Source: Planctomycetota bacterium
GTDB taxonomy: Bacteria; Planctomycetota; Phycisphaerae; WQYP01
NCBI GenBank assembly: GCA_021819825.1
Contig: JAKAEZ010000016.1
Coordinates: 1-47,248, forward strand
Length of the DNA: 47,248 nucleotides
Direction of reading: 5' to 3'
The position numbers and the translations under genes were made by a program. Shown here one piece after another: positions 17,403-27,350 of the stretch. Below the pieces are notes generated by a model. It did not search any database, was not told where the DNA came from, and saw only the letters and a list, made by a program, of their open reading frames with translations. The first letter of the stretch is position 1; each line of letters opens with the position of its first letter.

Positions 17403-18740
17403 ATGAATCAGGAACTCTTAAGAATTGTAGATTCCATCGCTCGGGATAAAAATATCGAGAAGGAATCCATCTTTAATGATATCGAAATGTCCCTGCATTC
17501 CGCGGCTCGGAAATTTTACGGCGAGGCGGAAGATGTGGCCTGCACCATCGACCGCATGAGCGGTGATATTCAGGTGAATAAAAACGGCACACTCATTGAT
17601 TACCGCGAATTCGGCCGGATTGCGGCCCAGACCGCCAAGCAGGTGTTGATCCAGAAAATCCGCGAAGATGAGCGTGGCAGCATTCTGGAGGAATTTGCCG
17701 ACCGGCAAGGGCAGATCATTACCGGTGCTGTGGCCCGAGTGGAAGGAAATGCGTTATCCATCAATCTGGGACGCTGTGAAGGATTCCTGCCAAAAAGTGA
17801 ACAAATTCCGGGTGAAACCCATCATGTTGGGGAACGCATACGCTGTCTGGTTCTGGAAGTGCGTGATGTGGGCAACCATGTCAAAATTGTGTTGTCCAGA
17901 TCGCACCCGGACTTCATCCGTCGGCTCTTTGAACTGGAAGTTCCGGAAGTTCAGGAAAAAATTATTGAAGTGAAGGCCTTGGCGCGGGAAGCCGGCTATA
18001 GAACCAAAATAGCCGTATCGTCCATTGATACGAAGGTGGATTGCGTGGGTGCCTGTGTTGGCGTTCGCGGGAGCCGTATTAAAAATATTGTCGATGAACT
18101 CGGCGGTGAAAAGATTGATATCGTTCGTTGGAACGAATCGTCTCAGGTATTGATTACCAATTCGCTTAAGCCGGCTGAAATTGTGGAAATTTCTCTGAAT
18201 TTTGAATTGGGTCGCGCCACGGTTGTGGTCAATGAAACACAACTTTCACTGGCGATCGGAAAACGCGGGCAAAATGTCCGTTTGGCCGCCCGATTAACCG
18301 GTTGGGATATCGATATTCTCACCCCCGGCGAGTACAGCAAGGGATTGGATGATCTGGAAAAAGCCATGCGAACCATTGAGGGCGTGGATGATAAATTTAT
18401 AGATCGTCTGGTGGCCCTGGGAATTATTGACCTGCGTGATTTGCAGGAAGTCGGATTTGAACCTCTGGTCAAAGAGCTTGAGCTTACAGAGGAGTTTGCG
18501 AAACGGGTTATTGATGTAGGCCGAGAGGCCGGCAAACGTGTTGAGGAAGAAGACAAGGCTCGGAAAATCGCAGATGCGGAGGCGGCCAAGCAGGAAGATT
18601 TGGCGGCGGATGCCGCTACCACTGCGGAACCGGCTGCATCAGAGGCCCCATCAGAAAATGCGGAATCAACGGGCGACACCGGGACAGGACAAGCTGAGGC
18701 TCAAGGTATTGATGCATCAGAACCGGCGTCATCGAATTAA
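17403..18740 (+). CDS. nusA: Transcription termination/antitermination factor NusA
   Basis: It binds RNA polymerase and nascent RNA, modulating pausing, termination and antitermination. Domains in order: the N-terminal polymerase-binding domain (about 1-125), S1 (about 130-200, ITGAVARVEGNALSINLG), KH1 with GVRGSRIKNIVDELGG, KH2 with AIGKRGQNVRLAARLTGWDI, then an HhH-like segment (IEGVDDKFIDRLVALGI) and a disordered Ala/Glu/Ser/Thr tail after residue 395. The 445 aa are normal. The ATG follows GAGGT by ten bases. It heads nusA-infB-rbfA, the conserved translation operon. Confidence 0.96.
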   Translation: MNQELLRIVDSIARDKNIEKESIFNDIEMSLHSAARKFYGEAEDVACTIDRMSGDIQVNKNGTLIDYREFGRIAAQTAKQVLIQKIREDERGSILEEFADRQGQIITGAVARVEGNALSINLGRCEGFLPKSEQIPGETHHVGERIRCLVLEVRDVGNHVKIVLSRSHPDFIRRLFELEVPEVQEKIIEVKALAREAGYRTKIAVSSIDTKVDCVGACVGVRGSRIKNIVDELGGEKIDIVRWNESSQVLITNSLKPAEIVEISLNFELGRATVVVNETQLSLAIGKRGQNVRLAARLTGWDIDILTPGEYSKGLDDLEKAMRTIEGVDDKFIDRLVALGIIDLRDLQEVGFEPLVKELELTEEFAKRVIDVGREAGKRVEEEDKARKIADAEAAKQEDLAADAATTAEPAASEAPSENAESTGDTGTGQAEAQGIDASEPASSN

Positions 18741-18800
18741 TTGGACGCCGGCAAGACCGGGCAATAGCTTGTCCGGCGTTTCGCTTTACGGGAGTTTTCA

Positions 18801-21758
18801 TTGCGACCACAGAAAGTATTCCAAATTGCCCGCGAGCTTGGCGTTGACAGCAAAGCGATCATCGCCAAGTGTGAAGCGGAAGGCGTTCCCAAAATCGACA
18901 GCCATCTTAGCGTGGTCAGTGTGGGGCTTGCCGCTACCATTCGCGAATGGTTCAGTACCACATCACCGACAACCGCAGTTGAGCGAACCGCGCATGTCGA
19001 TGTGGAAAAGGTTAAAAAGACCCGTGTAGGCCGTCCCAAGTCCACGGCAACGGACGGCACTGCACGCAAACCTGGACGGCGCGGACGCAAGCCCGCCTCC
19101 GAGATTGCCTCAGCGGATAACAACAGTGCTGATGGCGGCGTGGCCGTCGAAACCTCGGAAAAATCCGATACACAGGAATCGGATATATCACGATCTGATT
19201 CCGACACGGTTGATACGCTGCACGTACCCGAAGTTTCCGCGGCGGACTCACAGCCGTCAGAGGTCATATCGGAAGAAAGCCCCATTGCCTCCGATGCTCC
19301 TAAGCGCCGCTCATCCCATGTAGCGGCACCGGAGACACAGGCTCAGGGTCATTCTGCCGACGTTGCCGATAGTGCTGCGGCGGCCCAGCCGTCAGTACCC
19401 GTCAAACCCGTTTCACCTGAGGTCGTTGCTCCCGCGGCCCAAGTTGCTCCCGTGGCACCCGTCAAGCCGGTCAAGCCTTTGGTAAAAGTTACTCCGCGCG
19501 GCGTACCGAACGTGGTGGCTAAACTGGTCGTAACGCCGGTTGGCCCGCGCAACGTGCCCACGCCTGCTCAATTACAAGGCCCCAAAGTGGTGCGAGTGGA
19601 AGCCCCGGAACCGGTCTCGGCTCCAAGGCCGCGACCACGTCCGGCACCCGGACCATCCTCCGGCGGTGGTCCGATGATGGATCGGCAACCTGGAGGCGGC
19701 AGTTTCTCCGGCCGAAATAAGGGACGCCATCAAACCGAACGCAACGATGATGAAGAAGGGCATTCTCCCCGTCGCAAAGGCGGACGCAATATCCGTAATG
19801 CATCAGGTCGTACCGCCGATGCCGGCCCTGAACTTGCCGCAGGTTACTGGACGGATGCCGATCTGGTGGACCGCGCGGAACGTCTGGCTTCCGCCACGGG
19901 CGGCAAACTCCGCGCCCATCGCCGTGCTTTAAATAAGTCGCAACAGCGCGAACAAACCACTCATGTTGAGTATCAGCGTCCCAGTTCTATTTCAGTTACT
20001 CCGCCGGTAACCGCGCGGGAACTCTCTGAATTATTAGGTGTTAAAGCCGGCGATCTGCTGAAAAAACTCATGGAACACGGCACAATGGCTACGGTCAATC
20101 AGCCCATCGATGTTGCCGCGGCACAATTGTTGGCTCTGGAATATGGCGTTGAATTGCTGATCAAAGAAAAAGAATCACTTTTTATGGCCATGGAACGCCA
20201 ATACGCTCAACGTGAACTGGCGGCGGAAAAATCGCTCCGCCCACCGATCGTAACCGTGCTGGGACATGTCGATCATGGAAAGACCAGCCTTTTAGATAAA
20301 ATTCGGTCCAGTAATGTCGCGGCGGGTGAGGCGGGGGGTATCACGCAGCATATTGGTGCCTATACCGTGACCATCACCGGATCCGATGGCAAGGCCAAGC
20401 GCGTCACCTTCCTTGATACGCCGGGCCACCAGGCTTTTACGGCGATGCGTGCGCGCGGGGCCAATGTCACGGACGTCGTGGTGCTCGTGGTAGCGGCTGA
20501 TGACGGCGTCATGCCGCAAACCGTTGAGTCCATCAGCCACGCCAAAGCGGCCAATGTGCCGATTGTCGTGGCGCTGAATAAAATTGATAAACCCGAAGCC
20601 AACGCGAATCGTGTTTTAGGCCAATTGGCCGAGCATGGACTTAATCCGGCGGAGTGGGGCGGAGACGTTGAAGTCGTCCGCACCAGCGCGGCCACCGGTG
20701 CCGGAGTGAAGGAACTTATTGAATATCTGGACTATGTGGCGACGCTGCGAGAATTAAAAGCCTCCAGCGATATGCCGGCCCGCGGGTCGGTGGTGGAAGC
20801 ATTTATGGATCCGCTGCGTGGCGTGGTAGCGCGCGTGATCATACGCAATGGCACCTTGCGAATTGGTGATTCCATTGTATGTGGGCCTTCCTCGGGCCGC
20901 GTGCGACAATTACTGGATGACAAGGGCCACAGTATCTCCGAGGCCGGCGCGTCAATGCCTGTAGAGGTTATTGGCCTGGATGAGGTTCCTGTGGGCGGCG
21001 ATTCCATGTATGTGGTGGAGAATCCAGCCCAGGCTAAAGCCATGGCACAGGAGCGTGCGCAGGCGGATCGTCAGCAGGAGATTATCCGGCGGCAGAAAGT
21101 TACATTGGATAATCTGTTCGACACGATCAAGCGCGACAAGGTTCAAGAACTCAATATGATTCTTAAGGCCGATGTGCAGGGATCGGTCGATGTCTTGAAA
21201 AAGACGATGACCGAAGAACTTTCCGATGAAGTGCAGGTAAAACTGCTCCATGCCGCTGTGGGTGGTATTTCCGAAAGCGATGTGCTTTTAGCCGATGCTT
21301 CCGGCGCTATTATCGTGGGTTTCTCGGTTGTGCCGGATGAATCAGCGCGAAAGCTGGCCGAACAGTTGCAAGTTGAAATCCGACTTTATCGGGTGATTTA
21401 CGAGATAACCGACGATATTCGCAAGGCCTTGGGCGGCATGTTGTCACCCGAGCAGCAGGAACAATCCCTGGGTCATGCGGAAATCAGGCAGGTTATTCGC
21501 GTTGGACGCCTGGGTAATATCGGCGGCTGCATGGTTACAGACGGCGTTTTGCAACGCAATAACAAATATCGCTTAATTCGCGACGGCGTGGTGGTCGTGG
21601 AAAATCTCGCCTTGGAATCCCTCAAACGATTTAAGGATGATGTGCGTGAGGTTCGCGGCGGGTTGGAATGCGGTATTAAACTGGCCGGTTATGATGATAT
21701 AAAAATCGGCGATAGGCTGGAAGCGTATAAGACCGTGGATGTTGCAAGAACTCTTTAA
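18801..21758 (+). CDS. infB: Translation initiation factor IF-2
   Basis: This GTPase places initiator tRNA on the 30S subunit and promotes subunit joining. It starts with TTG at 18801, six bases after GGGAG; no ATG gives the proper N-terminus. An IF2-N domain ([20 protein letters not shown]) is followed by about 340 residues of Ala/Pro/Val-, Arg- and Gly-rich linker, a second IF2-N-like unit ([20 protein letters not shown]), then the G domain with [17 protein letters not shown] and NKID, and domains II-IV to the end. At 985 aa it is longer than E. coli IF-2 (890), because of the linker. It belongs to the nusA operon. Confidence 0.96.
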   Translation: MRPQKVFQIARELGVDSKAIIAKCEAEGVPKIDSHLSVVSVGLAATIREWFSTTSPTTAVERTAHVDVEKVKKTRVGRPKSTATDGTARKPGRRGRKPASEIASADNNSADGGVAVETSEKSDTQESDISRSDSDTVDTLHVPEVSAADSQPSEVISEESPIASDAPKRRSSHVAAPETQAQGHSADVADSAAAAQPSVPVKPVSPEVVAPAAQVAPVAPVKPVKPLVKVTPRGVPNVVAKLVVTPVGPRNVPTPAQLQGPKVVRVEAPEPVSAPRPRPRPAPGPSSGGGPMMDRQPGGGSFSGRNKGRHQTERNDDEEGHSPRRKGGRNIRNASGRTADAGPELAAGYWTDADLVDRAERLASATGGKLRAHRRALNKSQQREQTTHVEYQRPSSISVTPPVTARELSELLGVKAGDLLKKLMEHGTMATVNQPIDVAAAQLLALEYGVELLIKEKESLFMAMERQYAQRELAAEKSLRPPIVTVLGHVDHGKTSLLDKIRSSNVAAGEAGGITQHIGAYTVTITGSDGKAKRVTFLDTPGHQAFTAMRARGANVTDVVVLVVAADDGVMPQTVESISHAKAANVPIVVALNKIDKPEANANRVLGQLAEHGLNPAEWGGDVEVVRTSAATGAGVKELIEYLDYVATLRELKASSDMPARGSVVEAFMDPLRGVVARVIIRNGTLRIGDSIVCGPSSGRVRQLLDDKGHSISEAGASMPVEVIGLDEVPVGGDSMYVVENPAQAKAMAQERAQADRQQEIIRRQKVTLDNLFDTIKRDKVQELNMILKADVQGSVDVLKKTMTEELSDEVQVKLLHAAVGGISESDVLLADASGAIIVGFSVVPDESARKLAEQLQVEIRLYRVIYEITDDIRKALGGMLSPEQQEQSLGHAEIRQVIRVGRLGNIGGCMVTDGVLQRNNKYRLIRDGVVVVENLALESLKRFKDDVREVRGGLECGIKLAGYDDIKIGDRLEAYKTVDVARTL

Positions 21759-21854
21759 AGAGTATCAGGTTGTTCGTGGCGCAGCCAAAGCGGTTGGCGC
21801 AGGGATGCGACGTGACATGCACGATGCGTGCTTGGCGAACTGGAAATAAATCAC

Positions 21855-22259
21855 ATGAGTATCAGGCAGCAGAAAGTTGAATCACAGGTTCGCCGTCTGG
21901 TCAGCGAGGCGATCCTGCGGGAACTATCCGATCCGCGGGTCAACGGGCTGCTAAGTGTCACGCGCGTTTCGGTTTCGCCGGATTTACGCGAAGCACGCGT
22001 GTATATCAGTATTTTATCCGATCGTCCGGAATCCACGGTCATGAGCGGATTAGTTTCCGCACGCGGTGTGATACAAAAGCACGTGGCGGACGGTATGAAA
22101 ATTCGCTATGCCCCGCGCATATCGTTTCTGCTGGATGAATCCTTAAAGCGGCAGGCCGAAGTGCTCAAGGCTCTGGATGCGGCTTCCGGCAAGGAGCAAA
22201 GCGGTACCCCCGGCGGGACAGAAAATCCGCCCGCTGAAATCCCCGACAGTTTTACGTAA
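21855..22259 (+). CDS. rbfA: Ribosome-binding factor A
   Basis: It assists late 16S rRNA processing and 30S maturation. The protein has 134 aa with the typical start MSIRQQKVESQVRRLVSEAI, LSDPRVNGLLSVTRVSVSPDLREARVYISIL and IRYAPRISFLLDESLKR. The final 25 residues are a Gly/Pro-rich tail beyond the KH-like core. The ATG at 21855 fits the family start; an upstream GTG at 21828 would add non-conserved residues. It follows infB by 96 bases in the standard order. Confidence 0.93.
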   Translation: MSIRQQKVESQVRRLVSEAILRELSDPRVNGLLSVTRVSVSPDLREARVYISILSDRPESTVMSGLVSARGVIQKHVADGMKIRYAPRISFLLDESLKRQAEVLKALDAASGKEQSGTPGGTENPPAEIPDSFT

Positions 22260-22272
22260 TAACGAGGTTGCT

Positions 22273-23088
22273 ATGAGTAAATCGGGTCCCAATTTGGACG
22301 CGCTGAACAAGATAATCAAACGGCTTATTAAGGCCGCACCGGCGGGCCATCCTGAAAAACTCGAACCGCTGGCGCGGCTGGTGCGGGGGTTTCTGGAATT
22401 TGATTGCGATTCCGGGCGTTTGCTTTCCGCGGAAATGCGCATCATGAGTTCGGTTGTGGATTTTAACGAACTGCGCGTGACGCCCGCCATTGAACTGGCC
22501 GCTTCGCTGGGTGTACGCTACCCCTTTGCTGAAGCGCGTTGCGCCATGCTTCATCGCACACTTCAATCGATCTTTGATCGCGAACATCAGATGAGCCTGG
22601 ATGGGCTGCGCGCGATGAAAAAAGCGGATATCCGTAAATATCTGCAAACGCTGGCGGGTATGAATTCTTATGTCGAAGCGGTTGTGGCTCTGGAATGTTT
22701 TGACGTTTCAGCAGCCCCGGTGGATACCAAATTACAGCTCTGGCTCATCAGTAAAGAATGCTTTCCTCCCGAGACTAATATTCCTGAAATGCAGCATGTT
22801 CTCGAAAAGCATATTCGGGCTGGCGATATGTTGAAATTCCATCATGGCGTGCGGAAGGAAATTGACGAGTGGGTTCCTAAAGTCTGGCCGAAAGCCGCCA
22901 AGATTCCTTCTCCCATCCTTGCGCCGCCGACGGTCAACGCGTCCACCGCTACACCACCGGCGAAGGTTCAGCCCGCTGAACCGCAACCCGTAAGCCATGC
23001 CCCGGCAAAGGCTTCCGGCGGCAAATCCGCGGCCGGCACTACCAAGCATCCCGCCAAGACGAAACCTCACGCCGGAAAACGTAAATAA
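22273..23088 (+). CDS. HhH-GPD (endonuclease III-like) protein lacking the Fe-S cluster and catalytic lysine
   Basis: The 271-aa protein resembles the endonuclease III fold. VDFNELRVTPAIELAASLG matches the first helices, and LAGMNSYVEAVVALECFDVSAAPVDTKLQLWL aligns by eye with the HhH and catalytic segment of Nth. Asp151 of VDT corresponds to the catalytic aspartate, but the HhH hairpin GVGRK is replaced by GMNSY, so the Schiff-base lysine is missing. The four-cysteine Fe-S motif is absent too. After residue 215 there is an Ala/Pro/Lys-rich basic tail. ACGAGG stands before the ATG, 13 bases after rbfA. It could be a monofunctional glycosylase or a DNA-binding protein without catalysis. Confidence 0.6.
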   Translation: MSKSGPNLDALNKIIKRLIKAAPAGHPEKLEPLARLVRGFLEFDCDSGRLLSAEMRIMSSVVDFNELRVTPAIELAASLGVRYPFAEARCAMLHRTLQSIFDREHQMSLDGLRAMKKADIRKYLQTLAGMNSYVEAVVALECFDVSAAPVDTKLQLWLISKECFPPETNIPEMQHVLEKHIRAGDMLKFHHGVRKEIDEWVPKVWPKAAKIPSPILAPPTVNASTATPPAKVQPAEPQPVSHAPAKASGGKSAAGTTKHPAKTKPHAGKRK

Positions 23089-23154
23089 ACTGACAATGGG
23101 CCGCGCCTTAGACATTTATTTTCCGGCGCAGCCGCTATTCCAATGGAGTTATAT

Positions 23155-24039
23155 ATGTTAAAGCCCTCCTCAAATATTCTCCGGCTTGGCATTCCCAAGG
23201 GTTCCCTGGAAAATGCCACCGTTGATCTTTTCGCCAAAGCCGGCTGGCGGATATCCATTAATGACCGCAGCTACTTTCCGTCCATTGATGATCCCACCAT
23301 TGAAGTGGTTCTCTTCCGCGCGCAGGAGATGTCCCGGTATGTGGAAGAAAATGTCATTGATGTCGGGTTGACCGGCTCGGACTGGATTAAGGAAAACAAA
23401 TCGGACATCCATGAGGTTGCCGAACTGGTGTACAGCAAGGCCACCAGTCGCCCCGCGCGATGGGTTCTCGCTGTTCCGCAGGAATCTTCAGTCAAAGGCC
23501 CGGAAGATCTGCGCAACGGGGTTATTGCCACGGAACTTGTGAACGTTACCCGGCAGTATTTTCTTGAACGCAATATCCCGGTGCGCGTGGAATTCAGTTG
23601 GGGAGCCACCGAGGTAAAGGCCCGGTTGTTGGACGCCATTGTCGATATTACCGAAACGGGGTCTTCCATCCGCGCCAATAATCTGCGCATTGTTGATACG
23701 CTGCTTACCAGCACCACGCGATTCATAGCGAACCACAAAGCCTGGAATGATCCGCTTAAGCGCGAAAAAATTGAGAATATCGCCTTGCTTTTGCAGGGGG
23801 CCATTAACGCCCGAGAAAAAATTGGGCTGAAACTTAATGCGCCTAAAGAAAAGCTTGAGGCGGTGCTTAAGATACTGCCGGCGGAAAAATCACCAACAAT
23901 CTCGGCGCTGGCCGACGGTTCCTGGATTGCGGTGGAAGTCATTCTGGAAGAAAAATTGGAGCGCGAGATCATACCCATGCTCAAACGAGCCGGCGCAACG
24001 GGCTTGATCAGCTATCCGCTCAACAAGGTTATCACATGA
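23155..24039 (+). CDS. hisG: ATP phosphoribosyltransferase, long form
   Basis: It makes the first histidine intermediate from ATP and PRPP and is the usual feedback target of histidine. The N-terminus LRLGIPKGSLENATVDLFAKAG, DVGLTGSDWI, ATELVNVTRQYF and the PRPP-loop-like DIVDITETGSSIRAN are typical. The 294 aa include a C-terminal regulatory ACT-like domain (from about 215), so no HisZ is needed. ATGGAG just before the ATG at 23155 gives the ribosome binding site. No other his genes are nearby. The stop overlaps the next small gene (ATGA). Confidence 0.94.
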   Translation: MLKPSSNILRLGIPKGSLENATVDLFAKAGWRISINDRSYFPSIDDPTIEVVLFRAQEMSRYVEENVIDVGLTGSDWIKENKSDIHEVAELVYSKATSRPARWVLAVPQESSVKGPEDLRNGVIATELVNVTRQYFLERNIPVRVEFSWGATEVKARLLDAIVDITETGSSIRANNLRIVDTLLTSTTRFIANHKAWNDPLKREKIENIALLLQGAINAREKIGLKLNAPKEKLEAVLKILPAEKSPTISALADGSWIAVEVILEEKLEREIIPMLKRAGATGLISYPLNKVIT

Positions 24040-24338
24040 GTCTATGGCGCGCTGACCATTGTCTTGAATTAACCCGCATGCGGCGGCATGGGTGTTTTTT
24101 GTTGCTGGCGTCAGGCGGGATATTGCCGGCTTTTGTCACTACGGTGTCGGCGGCGGTTCAGCAGGGACGACTCGGCAGTAGCAAACTTGTTGCGGTGCCT
24201 GAAAATCCGGATTGGGCGAAATATGTCCTGCTGGCGGTGATCTGGACGCTGGTAATAGCAGCCGTTATTGGGCCGATATACCGATTTTTGTTGCGCAAAA
24301 CCACGGCTTCGGATAATATTAAATACCGCGGGTGGTAA
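24036..24338 (+). CDS. Small two-helix membrane protein
   Basis: The 100-aa product starts inside the hisG stop (ATGA overlap), implying translational coupling. Residues about 18-40 (CFLLLASGGILPAFVTTVSA) look like a signal peptide or first helix, and about 61-82 (YVLLAVIWTLVIAAVIGPIYRFLL) a second helix with a basic cytoplasmic end. It resembles no family I can name. Its position between hisG and yajQ suggests only cotranscription. Confidence 0.5.
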   Translation: MSLWRADHCLELTRMRRHGCFLLLASGGILPAFVTTVSAAVQQGRLGSSKLVAVPENPDWAKYVLLAVIWTLVIAAVIGPIYRFLLRKTTASDNIKYRGW

Positions 24339-24408
24339 GGCTTGAACTTGACTGGCTTCCCCGGCCGGCGTGACGGCAGGCCAGCGAATATGAATAAGGA
24401 GTATTTTA

Positions 24409-24909
24409 ATGGCAGCGGACTCATCATTTGATATTGTCAATGAGGTCAATCTTCAGGAACTCGACAATGCGGTGGTACAGGCGCAAAAGGAAATTGCCAC
24501 GCGTTTTGATTTTCGCGGTTCAGCGGCCGCCGTTTCCGAGCTGGATAAAAAGGAAAAACTCCTCACCGTTACGGCCAATGACGAAACCCAACTTGATGCC
24601 GTGATCCAGGTACTTATTTCCAAAATGGTCAAGCGCGGGGTGGATCCCAGAAGTTTAGATAAACAGAAGCTGGAATCCGCAACCCACAATACGGTCCGGC
24701 AAAAAATTAAACTCAAAAGCGGAATTGATCGCGAAACCGCCAAGGCTCTGCAAAAGCGAATCAAGGATCTGGGCTTAAAGGTTAATGCCAGTATTCAAGG
24801 GGAATCTTTACGGGTTACCGGAGCCAAGAAGGATGACCTGCAGGCGGTCATAGCTGATTTACGGGCCAAACCGCCGGAAGTTCCGGTCCAATTTAATAAT
24901 TTTCGTTGA
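24409..24909 (+). CDS. yajQ: YajQ-family nucleotide-binding protein
   Basis: The protein has 166 aa and starts with SSFDIVNEVNLQELDNAVVQAQKEIATRFDFRGS, the family's conserved start. IQVLISKMVKRGVD, KLKSGIDRETAKALQKRIKDLGLKVNASIQGE and the ending FNNFR are also standard. YajQ proteins are small cytoplasmic proteins that bind nucleotides, including cyclic di-GMP in Xanthomonas, but their general role is not settled. AAGGAG stands before the ATG. Confidence 0.93.
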   Translation: MAADSSFDIVNEVNLQELDNAVVQAQKEIATRFDFRGSAAAVSELDKKEKLLTVTANDETQLDAVIQVLISKMVKRGVDPRSLDKQKLESATHNTVRQKIKLKSGIDRETAKALQKRIKDLGLKVNASIQGESLRVTGAKKDDLQAVIADLRAKPPEVPVQFNNFR

Positions 24910-25006
24910 GTATTCCCTTGGCATTTCCGCCCTCACGGGGTTATGCTACCGAGAATCGGCTCTAGCGCTTTTACGCGGAAAAGACGGGCCTGCAAGGGTG
25001 CAGAAA

Positions 25007-26878
25007 ATGTTGAAAATAATGAATCGTAAAAATACTCTGGCGCTGGCGGCGTTTAGCGGAATCATTTTCCTGGCTCTGGTTGCCTGCTCGAATCAACCTA
25101 AACGGCCTGAACAACCCATGATTTCACTGCAGGATATGCACATCAAGCCGTCGATTTATCCCGCCTTGCGCGGAACAATTCGTTCGGTTGCGGCATTATC
25201 TTATGACCGTCCGATCATCGTGCGCGGGTGGGGGGCGGTGGCCAATCTTCCCAATACCGGCAGCGGGGAAATGCCGCCGGGAATCCGCAGCCTCCTGGCC
25301 AATCGCCTTCTTAAGAACGGCGCGGGATATCTAAGCCGGGGAACCCAGCAATATGATCCCAACCGCATTTTGAATTCGCGACAGGTGGCCGCCGTATTCG
25401 TCGAAGGGGCTATTCCACCCATGGCGACAGTGGGAACGCATTTTGATTTGTATGTGACCGCCTTGCCCGGAACCGCGACGACCAATCTGGAAAATGGCCT
25501 GCTCTGGCCGGTGCCCTTGCGTACGCACATTCGTCAAGCCGTACAGACCACTCCCATTGCCCGTGGGATGGGGCCGATTTTCTCCAATCCGTTTAGTTCC
25601 GCCGGCGCATTAAAAAAGCCCTCGGATATTATTCGCAATGGGCGCGTTCTTGGCGGAGGAATTGTTACGCACAGCCTGCCGGTTTTGCTGGAGCTTTACA
25701 GCCCCTCTTACCGGATCAGCGCATTGGTTGAACGTATTATTAACGAACGCTTCGGCGGCTTTCCTCCGGTTGCGACCGCGGAAAACGATATGCTGATCCG
25801 TTTGCGGATTCCTAAAAAATATCAGCGCCATCCGGCGCGGTTTGTCCGTCGGGTTATGGCTTTGTATCTGCAACGTAATATGCCCGGATTCGCGCATTCT
25901 CAAGCAACGGTGCTTATTAACTCCCTCCGGGATTCCAATGCGCCGGATAATCGAATCGCCCTGGCTTTGGAGCAACTGGGCCGCCCCATCATTCCCATGC
26001 TGCGATTGCATTATAATTCGCCGCAAAGCGCCGTGCGGTTCTTCACCGTGCTGGCGGGAAGTTTTATCGGTGATGAAGATGCTATTTCAGTATTGGCGAA
26101 ATATGCCGTCGATTCTCAAAGTCCCTTCCAGCGAACCGCGATTCGCGACTTGGCGCGTTGCGGAGATCGGGTGAATGCCACGTTGGCCTATTCCAAGCTG
26201 CTCCGGTCCGGCAGCCCCGGATTAAAAATATTGGCCTGGCGGGGCCTGGCGGAAATTCATTCAACGCACCTTTATCGTCAACCATTTTTTGGCCGATTCC
26301 TCATGAGTGTGTTGCCCGCTGATACGTCGTCGGTTTTATATGTTACATCCCATCGGCTTCCCCAAGTCGCAATTATTGGCCACGTTCCGGCGCTGGTGCC
26401 GGGGACGCTGTATATCAGTCCGCACGGCGCACTGACGGTGAATTATCCGATGCCCAGCGGCCCAGCCACAGGTGCCAAGCCGGCTTACCCGGTTCTTCTT
26501 TACTATAGAGACCCCCTAACCCATAAAGTCGTGCAATTATCCTGCAAACCGCAATTGCCCGCCGTGATTACCGCTCTGGCCACCGCGCCTGATCCGTTCT
26601 CCCCAAAATTTAATCCCAAGGAACCTTATATTGCAATTTCGTATCAGCGGCTGGTAACCATGCTATACACCATGTGTGAAAACGGCGAGTTGAACGCCAC
26701 ATTCCGACTCGAGAAAATGACCAATCGCAGTCGCGCGATGTTTGCGTCTCTGGATCAGCCGCGGCCCAGCCACAGCACGGTCAACATTTCTTCCGCCGCT
26801 ACCCGGCCCGCCACGGCCACCGCTGGGGGGGCTATGATGTATTCCACCGCATTGCCGGGCGAAGTTCCGGGAAAATAA
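25007..26878 (+). CDS. FlgI-like (P-ring domain) lipoprotein without flagellar context
   Basis: The protein has 623 aa with a signal peptide ending LALVAC, a good lipobox (Cys27). Residues about 55-245 resemble the flagellar P-ring protein FlgI: IRSVAALSYDRPIIVRGWGAVANLPNTGSG, then RQVAAVFVEGAIPPMATVGTHFDLYVTALPG, LWPVPLR and RNGRVLGGGIV. FlgI is about 365 aa and follows flgH. Here the second half instead contains HEAT-like helical pairs (about 295-415) and a Pro/Thr-rich tail. Starts at 24998 (GTG) and 25019 (ATG) are possible; 25007 has AAGGG nine bases upstream. It sits between yajQ and a Xer recombinase. An envelope ring or scaffold role is inferred. Confidence 0.6.
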   Translation: MLKIMNRKNTLALAAFSGIIFLALVACSNQPKRPEQPMISLQDMHIKPSIYPALRGTIRSVAALSYDRPIIVRGWGAVANLPNTGSGEMPPGIRSLLANRLLKNGAGYLSRGTQQYDPNRILNSRQVAAVFVEGAIPPMATVGTHFDLYVTALPGTATTNLENGLLWPVPLRTHIRQAVQTTPIARGMGPIFSNPFSSAGALKKPSDIIRNGRVLGGGIVTHSLPVLLELYSPSYRISALVERIINERFGGFPPVATAENDMLIRLRIPKKYQRHPARFVRRVMALYLQRNMPGFAHSQATVLINSLRDSNAPDNRIALALEQLGRPIIPMLRLHYNSPQSAVRFFTVLAGSFIGDEDAISVLAKYAVDSQSPFQRTAIRDLARCGDRVNATLAYSKLLRSGSPGLKILAWRGLAEIHSTHLYRQPFFGRFLMSVLPADTSSVLYVTSHRLPQVAIIGHVPALVPGTLYISPHGALTVNYPMPSGPATGAKPAYPVLLYYRDPLTHKVVQLSCKPQLPAVITALATAPDPFSPKFNPKEPYIAISYQRLVTMLYTMCENGELNATFRLEKMTNRSRAMFASLDQPRPSHSTVNISSAATRPATATAGGAMMYSTALPGEVPGK

Positions 26879-27350
26879 TCGGTTGCATCAACTGCGCCGA
26901 AAATTGCGCCATGATTCATGGTTTTCGCAAATAGGGCGGTCGGGATTTTACTTAATAAATAGGTTGAGCCAAATTGGTTTTCTTCCGAGCCGGGACGGGC
27001 TTTTACCGTCGGGCAGCCCCCTCCAAGCGCCAATAGCGTCCTATATCCGGAAAACCAGCCTTTACTTTATCGATTGTATCTCATCCATTTCCAGTTTATT
27101 GCCGATAAACAACCTATGGATACGGTCATCAAGCCGATCCCGCGATCAGAAGCTGTCGGGCTTCTGCACGGTCCATCCGACAAGTGGCTGTGGTGCTTCG
27201 TGGGGGATTGATTCAACCGTGAAAGCGGAAATGAACGGGTTGAGCCTAATGGATGCGGCTCATGACAGTGCAAACATACGGTCGATACCCGCAGTAAGCC
27301 CTTTCGGGATGATTGGGCCGTCTGCAGCCGACCTTGGAGCAATTAAACTT
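26879..27350 (+). other. Spacer before the Xer recombinase gene; frame open but probably non-coding
   Basis: The recombinase frame stays open for 156 codons upstream of its likely ATG, back to about 26883. The deduced sequence is rich in Ser, Ile and Arg with no domain-like pattern, and is unlike any Xer N-terminus. Alternative ATGs at 27231 and 27309 would add 40 and 14 residues. I see no promoter or RNA gene with confidence. Confidence 0.3.
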
